Assembly: GCA_030158665.1 (NCBI GenBank) | Contig: JAOASM010000033.1 | Location: forward strand, 1-34,345 | Direction: 5' to 3' | Length of the DNA: 34,345 nt | From: Sediminibacterium sp. | Lineage (GTDB): Bacteria > Bacteroidota > Bacteroidia > Chitinophagales > Chitinophagaceae | Shown here: positions 18,696 through 26,248 of the stretch, piece by piece | How positions within the stretch are numbered: the first letter of the stretch is position 1 | How the letters are laid out: every line of letters starts with the position of its first letter | The notes under the pieces: model-generated | Told to the model about the DNA's origin: nothing | The model's input: the letters and a program-made list of their open reading frames with translations, nothing else | Database searches by the model: none | Made by a program: the position numbers and the translations under genes

Positions 18696-18714
18696 GTAGT
18701 TAATTGTTAACTAC
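18696..18714 (+). promoter_or_regulatory. Perfect hairpin in the rpsO leader
   Basis: GTAGTTAA and TTAACTAC form an uninterrupted 8-bp stem with a TTG loop, ending 18 nt before the rpsO ATG and not followed by a T-run. It is a candidate translational control element for S15, which autoregulates in several bacteria through unrelated leader structures. This role is inference. Confidence 0.45.
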
Positions 18715-18732
18715 AATAAAAGAAGTTCTACA

Positions 18733-19005
18733 ATGTCTAACTTAACAAAAGAGAAAAAAGCAAGCATTTTTGCTGAATTTGGTGGTAAAGCAACAAACAC
18801 TGGTTCAATTGAAGGTCAAATTGCTTTATTAACACAACGTATCGCGCACATCTCTGGTCATTTAAAGGCCAACCACAAAGACCATTCAACTCAAAGAGGT
18901 TTGATGCAATTAGTGGGTCAGCGTAAGCGTTTATTGGTTTATTTACAAAAACATAACCTTACTGGTTACCGCGCACTAATTGAGAAATTAGGCTTAAGAA
19001 AATAA
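18733..19005 (+). CDS. rpsO: 30S ribosomal protein S15
   Basis: A primary rRNA-binding protein of the small-subunit platform. At 90 residues it has the normal length. The family core is intact: NTGSIEGQIALLTQRI, then the HLKANHKDHSTQRGL segment with the 16S-contacting His/Asp/Ser residues, and VGQRKRLLVYLQK. It lies 98 bp after the lolA-like gene with its own predicted promoter, and pnp follows, the widely conserved rpsO-pnp pair. Confidence 0.98.
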   Translation: MSNLTKEKKASIFAEFGGKATNTGSIEGQIALLTQRIAHISGHLKANHKDHSTQRGLMQLVGQRKRLLVYLQKHNLTGYRALIEKLGLRK

Positions 19006-19028
19006 TCAAGAACTACTTATAATAGCTG

Positions 19029-19054
19029 TCCCAACTGTACTACTACGGTTGGGA
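19029..19054 (+). promoter_or_regulatory. Intergenic hairpin between rpsO and pnp
   Basis: TCCCAAC (19029-19035) pairs with GTTGGGA (19048-19054) around a 12-nt loop. It is followed by TTAGTTG rather than a clean T-run, so it looks like a processing or attenuating hairpin more than a full terminator. Confidence 0.45.
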
Positions 19055-19142
19055 TTAGTTGTTTATATGCGTCTGTTTTTTTTCTGCTCGTTTTTGTAAT
19101 AGATTCAATAGAGTCCATTCTAACACACCAAAATTTTTAAAA

Positions 19143-21296
19143 ATGTTATCACAACCAAAATCAGTAAAATTCGAGATCAATCCAGGTCAAGAAATTTTTA
19201 TAGAGACAGGTAAATTGGCACGTCAAGCAGACGGAGCAGTTACCATCAGACAAGGAAATTGTATTTTATTAGCTACAGTTGTAGCCAATAAAGATCCTAA
19301 AGAAGGACAAGACTTCTTCCCTTTGAGTGTAGATTATCAAGAGAAGTTTGCATCTGCAGGCCGTATCCCAGGATCTTTCTTTAAAAGAGAAGCAAGATTA
19401 AATGATTATGAGATCTTAACTAGCCGTTTAATTGACCGTGCGTTAAGACCATTGTTCCCAGAAGATTATTTATGCGATGTACAAGTATTGATCTCATTGG
19501 TTTCTAGCGATGAGAACGTGATGCCTGATTCATTAGCATGTTTAGCGGCATCAGCAGCATTGGCTGTATCGAATATCCCTATTAAAGAAATTATTTCTGA
19601 AGTAAGAATAGCAAAGATTGACGGCAAATTTGTGATCAATCCTTCTAAATCTGAATTGGCTAAATGTGAATTAGAATTCATCATTGCAGCAACAGAAAAG
19701 AACTTGATGATGGTGGAAGGTGAAGCGAAAGAATGTTCTGAAGAAGAATTAGTTCAGTGTTTAGAAATTGCACACGAAGCAATCCGTAAGCAAATCAAGG
19801 CACAAGCTGAATTAAGAAAAATCGTTGGTATAACAGAAGTGCGCGATTACAAGAAGCCAGAGCAAGATGAAATGATCCGCGAAAAAGTATACGCTTTTGC
19901 AAAAGCAAAAGTAGATGCTATCGCTAGATTGGGTTCTGCAAAACACGAAAGAAGCGATGCGTTTTCAGCATTGAAAAAAGAAATTATAGAACATTTAGGC
20001 ACAGAGATTACAGACTTGCAAAAGAAATTAGCAGGTAAGTATTACGAAGACCTTAAATGGGAAGTGGTTAGAGATATGATGGTAGATAGCCGTATCCGTT
20101 TAGATGGCCGTAAATTAGATGAAGTACGTCCTCTAGCAATGGAGATTGGTCCATTACCAACACCACACGGTTCTTCTTTATTTACAAGAGGAGAAACCCA
20201 ATCTTTAACAACGGTAACATTAGGTACAAAGTTGGATGAGTTGATGCAAGAAACTGCAGCAAGTGCAGAATATGCAAAATTCTTCTTACACTATAATTTC
20301 CCTCCATTCTCTACAGGTGAAGTGAAAATGATGCGTGGTGTAGGTCGTCGTGAAGTGGGTCATGGTAACTTGGCAATGCGTTCATTGAAGCAAATGTTAC
20401 CAGATAGTACTGTATTCCCTTACACATTGCGTGTTGTATCTGATATCTTAGAATCAAACGGGTCATCTTCAATGGCGACTGTTTGTGCCGGTTCATTAGC
20501 CTTAATGGATGCAGGTGTGCCTATTCCAAAACACGTAAGTGGTGTGGCGATGGGATTGATTTCTAGAGAAGATGGTAAGTATGCTATTTTAACAGATATC
20601 TTAGGAGATGAAGATCATTTAGGAGATATGGATTTCAAAGTAACTGGTACACGTGATGGTATCTGCGGTGTTCAAATGGACATTAAAGTAGATGGCTTAA
20701 GCATGGACATTATGAGAGAAGCATTGTCTCAAGCAAGAAAAGGACGTTTACACATTTTGGATGCCATGTATGAGTGTACACCAGCTGCTCGTGCAGATGT
20801 GAAGCCACATGCGCCAAGAATGGTTAAGATAATCATTGATAAGGAATTCATTGGTGCTGTTATCGGGCCAGGTGGAAAGATTATCCAAGAAATGCAAAGA
20901 ACCACTGGTGCTACTATCAATATTGAAGAAGTGGGCAACCATGGCGAAGTAAGTATCTTCTCTGCTAATAAGGAAAGCCTTGACGCTGCAGTAAGATGGA
21001 TCAACGGTATTGTAGCTGTTCCAGAAATTGGAGACGAATATGAAGGTGTAGTAAAGGGTATTAAAGAATTCGGTGCTTTCGTTGAGTTTATGCCAGGCAA
21101 ACAAGGTTTATTGCACATTAGTGAAATAAGCTGGAAGCGTTTGGAGACAATGGAAGGTATCTTTAATGAAGGTGATACAGTGAAAGTGAAATTAATTGGA
21201 TTAGATCCTAAAACAGGTAAATTCAAATTAAGTCACAAAGCTTTATTACCACGTCCAGAGCAAGCGCCTCGCGAAGATCGTGGACCACAACAATAG
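19143..21296 (+). CDS. pnp: Polynucleotide phosphorylase
   Basis: A phosphorolytic 3'-5' exoribonuclease and degradosome-type enzyme. From the ATG at 19143 it has 717 residues, the usual length; an in-frame start 84 nt earlier would add a Cys/Phe-rich peptide foreign to the family and would use the rpsO-pnp hairpin region. Two RNase PH-like domains surround an all-alpha linker. The second carries the catalytic Asp pair region (LTDILGDEDHLGDMDFKV). The KH domain begins near residue 562 (IGAVIGPGGKIIQEM). The S1 domain starts near 629 (YEGVVKGIKEFGAFVEF). It is paired with rpsO upstream and ends at a strong terminator. Confidence 0.97.
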   Translation: MLSQPKSVKFEINPGQEIFIETGKLARQADGAVTIRQGNCILLATVVANKDPKEGQDFFPLSVDYQEKFASAGRIPGSFFKREARLNDYEILTSRLIDRALRPLFPEDYLCDVQVLISLVSSDENVMPDSLACLAASAALAVSNIPIKEIISEVRIAKIDGKFVINPSKSELAKCELEFIIAATEKNLMMVEGEAKECSEEELVQCLEIAHEAIRKQIKAQAELRKIVGITEVRDYKKPEQDEMIREKVYAFAKAKVDAIARLGSAKHERSDAFSALKKEIIEHLGTEITDLQKKLAGKYYEDLKWEVVRDMMVDSRIRLDGRKLDEVRPLAMEIGPLPTPHGSSLFTRGETQSLTTVTLGTKLDELMQETAASAEYAKFFLHYNFPPFSTGEVKMMRGVGRREVGHGNLAMRSLKQMLPDSTVFPYTLRVVSDILESNGSSSMATVCAGSLALMDAGVPIPKHVSGVAMGLISREDGKYAILTDILGDEDHLGDMDFKVTGTRDGICGVQMDIKVDGLSMDIMREALSQARKGRLHILDAMYECTPAARADVKPHAPRMVKIIIDKEFIGAVIGPGGKIIQEMQRTTGATINIEEVGNHGEVSIFSANKESLDAAVRWINGIVAVPEIGDEYEGVVKGIKEFGAFVEFMPGKQGLLHISEISWKRLETMEGIFNEGDTVKVKLIGLDPKTGKFKLSHKALLPRPEQAPREDRGPQQ

Positions 21297-21316
21297 CATT
21301 TACATGTCTTAAATAT

Positions 21317-21351
21317 AAAATGCCCTGCTAATACCGCGGGGCATTTTTTTT
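21317..21351 (+). terminator. Rho-independent terminator of the rpsO-pnp unit
   Basis: AAAATGCCC (21317-21325) pairs with GGGCATTTT (21339-21347). The stem is extended inward by TGC/GCG pairs including one wobble, and a T-run reaches 21351. Confidence 0.93.
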
Positions 21352-21388
21352 GGAACTAACTTTACAGTAGATTGTTAGCCTGAATCAT

Positions 21389-21412
21389 ATTGGAATAGGT
21401 ATTTATTCCAAT
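21389..21412. repeat. Perfect inverted repeat upstream of prmA
   Basis: ATTGGAATA (21389-21397) and TATTCCAAT (21404-21412) are exact inverted 9-mers separated by 6 nt, 25 nt before the prmA ATG. The spacing could suit a dimeric regulator or an RNA hairpin; neither is shown. Confidence 0.6.
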
Positions 21413-21437
21413 TTTAAATACAATTAAATTGAACAAA

Positions 21438-22328
21438 ATGTCCAAAGAATATATCCAAATAGAATTCGACTTTAATAATCAAGAGCAGTTTGACATGCTA
21501 GTGGCGGAGCTAGCAGATTTGGGTTTTGATGGGTTCAATGAAGAGGAACTGAGACCTGGACAGAATGATGGAGTGGCATTGTCAAACGGGCTTGGTATTG
21601 GTGCTGGACACTGTAAGACTTTCATGTTGGCAGACCAATTTGAGGAGGATCAAGTGCAAAATGAATTAGATATTATATTCAATAAATATGGTTTAACTTA
21701 TTCTAAATCAATTATTAAAGAGCAAAATTGGAATGCTGTTTGGGAGTCAAATTTCGATCCAGTTAGGGTGGGAGACTTTGTTGGTATCAGGGCGCATTTC
21801 CATCCAACGTTTGAGCCAGCTGTGGAGTTTGATATTAAGATCACGCCTAAAATGAGTTTTGGTACCGGGCATCATCCCACCACGTTTACGATGATACAAT
21901 TGATGCAAAAGATTGATTTCGATGCAAAAACAGTGTATGATTTTGGAACTGGTACGGGAATTCTTGCAATACTTGCCGAAAAATTAGGAGCAAAAAAAGT
22001 GCATGCGGTAGATAATGATGATTGGTGTATTGAAAACGCAGAAGAGAACATTAGCAATAATGAATCTAAAGTGATTACCATTGAAAAAGTGGAATCAGCC
22101 TTACAAAAGCAACAATATGATATCGTATTAGCCAATGTGAATAGACATATCATAGAAGCCAATATGGACGAATTGACTTTAATTGGGAAACCAGACGGAA
22201 TTTTAGTATTAAGTGGCTTACTAATTGAGGATCAATCAGATATCGTTAAATTAGCCAGTTCTAAAGGTTGGAAATTACAGCAAATACAACCATTGAATGG
22301 GTGGGTTAGTATACTATTTAACAGGTAG
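21438..22328 (+). CDS. prmA: Ribosomal protein L11 methyltransferase
   Basis: Trimethylates ribosomal protein L11 using S-adenosylmethionine. From the ATG at 21438 the product is 296 residues; a TTG 9 nt upstream is the alternative start. An N-terminal alpha/beta domain (about 1-115) is the L11-binding part. A methyltransferase domain follows with ITPKMSFGTGHHPTT (the PrmA-specific loop) and the SAM motif DFGTGTGILAI (glycines near 170-174). The VLANVNRHII motif IV is a variant of the N-P/I-x-x catalytic type. It has its own upstream inverted repeat and follows the pnp terminator. Confidence 0.94.
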   Translation: MSKEYIQIEFDFNNQEQFDMLVAELADLGFDGFNEEELRPGQNDGVALSNGLGIGAGHCKTFMLADQFEEDQVQNELDIIFNKYGLTYSKSIIKEQNWNAVWESNFDPVRVGDFVGIRAHFHPTFEPAVEFDIKITPKMSFGTGHHPTTFTMIQLMQKIDFDAKTVYDFGTGTGILAILAEKLGAKKVHAVDNDDWCIENAEENISNNESKVITIEKVESALQKQQYDIVLANVNRHIIEANMDELTLIGKPDGILVLSGLLIEDQSDIVKLASSKGWKLQQIQPLNGWVSILFNR

Positions 22329-22377
22329 AATTGTTTCGAAGAAATTAGGTCTAAAATGGCATTCAATTTTTTGGTTG

Positions 22378-22385
22378 TATATTTG
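22378..22385 (+). promoter_or_regulatory. Predicted plsY -7 element
   Basis: TATATTTG matches TAnnTTTG exactly, 20 nt before the plsY ATG. No -33 element at normal spacing. Confidence 0.45.
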
Positions 22386-22405
22386 CCTACCCCAAACACG
22401 ATTCA

Positions 22406-23044
22406 ATGAACGAAATAATGCTTGTTATAGTCGCTTACCTTTTAGGTTCTATACCTACTTCGGTCTGGGTAAGCAAGGCTGTTTTTGGAATTGATATACG
22501 CCATTATGGTAGTGGCAATCCTGGTGCGACCAATACTTTTAGGGTTTTAGGTTCTAAATGGGGCGCTTTTGTGATGACAGCAGATATTACAAAGGGCGTG
22601 ATTGCGACTTCTTTATACATTCTCATTCCTTATTATTTACATAATGAATTGGCTCGAACCAATTTTATGATTGCATTAGGGATGGCTGCTGTAGTTGGAC
22701 ATGTTTTCCCCATCTGGGCTGATTTTAAAGGGGGGAAAGGTGTAGCAACAATACTAGGCATGGCTTTAGCAATTCAACCCATTGTGGCACTAATTTGTAT
22801 CATAGTCTTCTTAATCACCTTGTTTACAACAAGATTTGTTTCCTTAAGCTCCATGTTGGCGGGTGTGGCATTTATGGTATTGATTCTATTTATTTTCAAA
22901 GAAAAGGAAACATCCTATAGGATTTTTGCCATTGTTGTGGCATTAATGGTAGTGGTAACACACCAGAAAAATATAGGAAGATTGCTAAAAGGGGAAGAAC
23001 ATAAAGCCCCTCTGTTCAAGAAAAACAGAAAACAGCAGGACTAA
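22406..23044 (+). CDS. plsY: Acyl-phosphate:glycerol-3-phosphate acyltransferase
   Basis: An inner-membrane enzyme that moves an acyl group from acyl phosphate to glycerol 3-phosphate, the first step of phospholipid synthesis. The 212 residues contain five or so membrane segments. All three cytoplasmic motifs are visible: GSIPTSVW near the start followed by GSGNPGATNTFRVLG, the loop VFPIWADFKGGKGVAT, and the later VVTHQKNIGRLLKGEE. The start 22406 fits the family N-terminus. It stands 77 bp after prmA with its own -7 element. Confidence 0.96.
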   Translation: MNEIMLVIVAYLLGSIPTSVWVSKAVFGIDIRHYGSGNPGATNTFRVLGSKWGAFVMTADITKGVIATSLYILIPYYLHNELARTNFMIALGMAAVVGHVFPIWADFKGGKGVATILGMALAIQPIVALICIIVFLITLFTTRFVSLSSMLAGVAFMVLILFIFKEKETSYRIFAIVVALMVVVTHQKNIGRLLKGEEHKAPLFKKNRKQQD

Positions 23045-23110
23045 ATTTATCGAATTGTTTTATTTTTGCTTGATTATCAACTCATTAGAAAGATTTATTC
23101 AATTAACTAC

Positions 23111-23139
23111 TTGCAACTAACTGGAATTGCTTAACTTTG
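23111..23139 (+). promoter_or_regulatory. Predicted promoter of the YdeI/OmpD-type gene
   Basis: TTG at 23111-23113 and TAACTTTG at 23132-23139, separated by 18 nt, are a good -33/-7 pair. The start would be near 23143, about 20 nt before the ATG. Confidence 0.6.
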
Positions 23140-23163
23140 CAATCCTTATAAATCCTAACATTT

Positions 23164-23832
23164 ATGTCGATCAGTCAGAATATTTTGGAGAAATTACAGT
23201 TAAAGGATGAGAAAAACTTACTGATTCAAGGTTTACCTTCAAGCGTTGAGAAGCAATTTGCAAAGTTGAATTACTGTAAGAATCTGACGCCTTTATTAAA
23301 AACGAGGAAAATTGATTTCGCGCTTATTTTCGCAATTAACCAATTGCAATTAAACAATATCCTAAAAGAAGTTTTCTCTGCATTGACTAACGAGAGTAAA
23401 TTATGGATTGCCTATCCTAAAACAAGTTCTAAGATCGTTTCTGACTTAAATAGAGACGCAAGTTGGGAGATTTTAGCCAATAACGAATATGAAGCCATTC
23501 GTCAAGTGACTTTGGATCATGTTTGGACAGCGCTACGTTTTACTAAATACGATCAAATCCCGAATAGAAATAGATCCTTCGCTGACTTTAAATCACCTAA
23601 TATCGAAATCGATGATTTTGAGAAAAGACTGATTGCATTGCCAATTGAAGTAGAGAAATTATTCCAATCACATGAAGAAGCAAGAGAGTTCTTTACGTCT
23701 CTTTCAATCATCAATCAAAAGGAATATTTAAGTTGGATCAATGGTGCAAAAAAAGAAGAAACCAAGCAAAAGCGTTTAGAGGCCACTTTGGAAAAATTGA
23801 TTGCAGGCAAGCAGAATCCGTCTGAAAAATAA
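23164..23832 (+). CDS. YdeI/OmpD-associated family protein
   Basis: A 222-residue soluble protein. The C-terminal third (about residues 150-216) carries the YdeI/OmpD-associated pattern: a region EVEKLFQSHEEAREFFTSLS, then NQKEYLSWINGAKKEETKQK and RLEATLEKL. The N-terminal half resembles the DUF3052-like acyl-carrier-free domain found with this family (ALIFAINQLQLNNIL, SKLWIAYPKTSS). The family has been linked to bacteriocin/polymyxin tolerance in enterobacteria, but the mechanism is unknown and should not be transferred. It is convergent with dnaG, with only 3 bp between the stops. Confidence 0.75.
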   Translation: MSISQNILEKLQLKDEKNLLIQGLPSSVEKQFAKLNYCKNLTPLLKTRKIDFALIFAINQLQLNNILKEVFSALTNESKLWIAYPKTSSKIVSDLNRDASWEILANNEYEAIRQVTLDHVWTALRFTKYDQIPNRNRSFADFKSPNIEIDDFEKRLIALPIEVEKLFQSHEEAREFFTSLSIINQKEYLSWINGAKKEETKQKRLEATLEKLIAGKQNPSEK

Positions 23833-23835
23833 GTC

Positions 23836-25764
23836 TTACTTGAATATCACGGTCCCAATAATTTGGGTTAATTCACGTTCTGCATCTTTTAGATGCTTGT
23901 GTATATGCAGTAATTGTATCTGCTCATCACCGCTTATTTTCTCCATATCTTCCTGGTTCTGACGAATCATTTTCTTAATCTTTCTCAGTTTATAGTACAA
24001 GAGACTCACTTCAATGTCATGTTGAAATGGCACATCTGCAACTATCTTTTTGATGCCTAGCTTTTCATTCCATCTATGGCTTAATTCGTGTTCTGGCTCA
24101 AAAAGTCCCATCACCAATTGTTGAATCTGAGGATCCTCATGGTATTGCAAAGTTTTATTATTGGGCATTTTACCAGCGGCCTGCCAATCAAAATAAACCT
24201 TAACCAATTGAATCATCTCCTGGTTGTCTAAAGGGAAAGGTTCCAATTCTTCTGCAATCCAAGTAGCGGCTAGTCTTCCATCCGCCAATACTTCGTTCCC
24301 ATATTCGATTAATAATCTTACTAAGTTCTTTTCATGTAAAAGGTCCTTGTCAAGTACGATATCAATATTGTCAAGCTCCTGTGTTTCATTTTGGAAACTA
24401 GGCATCAAAATGGCTGCTTCGTCATAGGCCATTTTCTTTTCTTCTTTGACAATCTTATCACGCTTGAACTTATTCACCAGCTGGGTTAACCCAGTTTCGT
24501 CGATACGCAAAATGTCGGCACACTTTCTAACGTATTCTTGCAATTTTGTAAAATCTTCTGCTTTATTGATTTTACTTAATGTCTCAGCCATTTGATTGAC
24601 TAGACTATTTTTTTTATTCAGATCGTTGCCGACTTCTTTTAATTGAACTTCTAATTGGAATAAGATAAAATCCTTCTTTGCGGATTGCACAAAATCCCTA
24701 AATGCATCTGGTCCTACCTTATTGACATAACTATCTGGATCTTCATTATCAGGAATCAAAACCAATTGCACGTTAAGGCCTTCCTCAAGAGCCATATCCA
24801 ATCCCCTTAATGCGGCCTTTACACCTGCAGCATCTCCATCATAAATAATGGTCAGGTTCTGCGTATATTTCTTGACCAACCTTAATTGATCTATCGTCAA
24901 AGAAGTACCACCACTTGCTACTACGTTTTCAATGCCTGCTTGGTGTAAACTCACTACATCGGTATAGCCTTCTACCAATAAACATTCATTGGCTTTATCG
25001 ATAGCTGTTCTTGCAAAATAAGACCCATATAAAATCCTACTCTTTACATAAATTTCGTTCTCTGGGGTATTGATGTATTTGGGAGAGCGATCGTTCTTTG
25101 CAATTTGTCTTGCACCAAATCCAATGATCTTACCAGTGGTGTTATGGATGGGGAAGATGATACGGTCTCTATAATTGTCCTGCCATTCTCCATTACGTTC
25201 TACGACTAAACCAGTTCTTGCAAAAAGTTCTGGATTGAACTGATTTTGAATCAATGCTTTTGCTAAACTATCTCTATCAGAGGGGTTGTAGCCTATTTTA
25301 AATTTCTCTACGATAGGCCTTAAAAATCCTCGATGCTGCATGTAGCTTTGAGCAATCGTAGCGCCTGCTTCCGTATCCCAATATTGCTTGGTGAAAAAGT
25401 CCATAGCAAAGTGATTGATCGCATATAAACTGTCAGCAGTTTGTTGCGCTATCTTTTGTGCAGGACTCGTCTCTGTTTCTTCAATTTCAATATTGTATCT
25501 TGCTGCCAACCATCTTAATGCTTCTACATAACTATACTTTTCATGTTCCATCAAAAAAGTGATGGTATTACCGCTCTTGCCACATCCAAAACATTTATAG
25601 ATTTCCTTGGCAGGAGAAACGGTGAAAGAGGGAGATTTTTCGTTGTGAAAAGGGCAATTGCCTAAATAATTGGTGCCTCTTTTTTTTAATTTCACAAATT
25701 CACCCACCACATCAATGATGTCAATTCGGCTGGTAATTTGTTGAATGGTTTGAGGCGTAATCAT
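23836..25764 (-). CDS. dnaG: DNA primase
   Basis: Synthesises RNA primers for replication. At 642 residues it has the usual three regions. The CHC2 zinc finger has ligands C37, H40, C58 and C61 (CPFH and CFGC). The RNA polymerase/TOPRIM core shows LLVEGYTDVVSLHQAG with the catalytic Glu, and IIYDGDAAGVKAA with the Asp pair. The C-terminal part, from about residue 430, should bind DnaB helicase and is Glu/Lys-rich and divergent. The gene lies 27 bp after the STAS-like gene on the same strand, and is convergent with the YdeI-type gene without a visible terminator. Confidence 0.97.
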   Translation of the reverse strand: MITPQTIQQITSRIDIIDVVGEFVKLKKRGTNYLGNCPFHNEKSPSFTVSPAKEIYKCFGCGKSGNTITFLMEHEKYSYVEALRWLAARYNIEIEETETSPAQKIAQQTADSLYAINHFAMDFFTKQYWDTEAGATIAQSYMQHRGFLRPIVEKFKIGYNPSDRDSLAKALIQNQFNPELFARTGLVVERNGEWQDNYRDRIIFPIHNTTGKIIGFGARQIAKNDRSPKYINTPENEIYVKSRILYGSYFARTAIDKANECLLVEGYTDVVSLHQAGIENVVASGGTSLTIDQLRLVKKYTQNLTIIYDGDAAGVKAALRGLDMALEEGLNVQLVLIPDNEDPDSYVNKVGPDAFRDFVQSAKKDFILFQLEVQLKEVGNDLNKKNSLVNQMAETLSKINKAEDFTKLQEYVRKCADILRIDETGLTQLVNKFKRDKIVKEEKKMAYDEAAILMPSFQNETQELDNIDIVLDKDLLHEKNLVRLLIEYGNEVLADGRLAATWIAEELEPFPLDNQEMIQLVKVYFDWQAAGKMPNNKTLQYHEDPQIQQLVMGLFEPEHELSHRWNEKLGIKKIVADVPFQHDIEVSLLYYKLRKIKKMIRQNQEDMEKISGDEQIQLLHIHKHLKDAERELTQIIGTVIFK

Positions 25765-25791
25765 AGGAGCGCGAATTTAACAAATCTTATA

Positions 25792-26190
25792 CTATTCTTG
25801 GGTAGAAAACTCCATATCGTCACTATCAAGCAGTTCTCGCTCAATTTCTTCCATTTGAACAATATCCCAAGCCTCGGATTCGGTTGGAGTTAAGTTCATC
25901 ACTTCGCCAAATTCAGTCAAATCAAGGGCGTTTTGAAGGTCCTCTGACAAGCAACAAAGTACAAAACTGGTATTATTGTCATAAAAAGCCTCTTGAAGCT
26001 GCGCAAATAGCTCCATAATGGCTAATTCCCAGTGTTTTACAGCGGATAGGTTCACTACTAGGTTTTTAGGACTAGTCATGCCTAATTTTTTGATCAAATC
26101 ATTCAATTCTGGCACGAGATTTGAACTAAGACTAGGGTCGAGTAAGCTTAAAACGGTGAATTTCTCTTTGGTATCTATTTTATAGTTCAT
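25792..26190 (-). CDS. STAS-domain-like protein, possible anti-sigma antagonist homologue
   Basis: A 132-residue protein with a STAS-like fold pattern: MNYKIDTKEKFTVLSLLDP, a helix LVPELNDLIKK, a strand NLVVNLSAVKHW and a helix ELAIMELFAQLQEAF, then SFVLCCLS. The end is acidic and rich in Glu/Asp. In anti-sigma factor antagonists the loop after the NLVV strand carries a D-S pair whose serine is phosphorylated; here that position reads HWELAI, with no serine. It is probably not a classic SpoIIAA-type switch. It lies 27 bp before dnaG on the same strand and 58 bp from divergent clpC. Fold call is moderate; function unknown. Confidence 0.6.
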   Translation of the reverse strand: MNYKIDTKEKFTVLSLLDPSLSSNLVPELNDLIKKLGMTSPKNLVVNLSAVKHWELAIMELFAQLQEAFYDNNTSFVLCCLSEDLQNALDLTEFGEVMNLTPTESEAWDIVQMEEIERELLDSDDMEFSTQE

Positions 26191-26248
26191 AGTGACATAC
26201 TTTAGGGTAAAATTATTCGTTTATCTAATAACAGCTCGAATTAATTAT

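Noticed and set aside
19059..19142. N-terminal extension of pnp by 28 residues
   Set aside because: The extension is Cys/Phe-rich and unlike any PNPase; the ATG at 19143 gives the normal MLSQPKSVKFEI-type start.
20729..21226. 165-codon minus-strand open frame inside pnp
   Set aside because: It lies wholly within the KH/S1 part of pnp, has no promoter or family likeness, and fits a codon-bias shadow.
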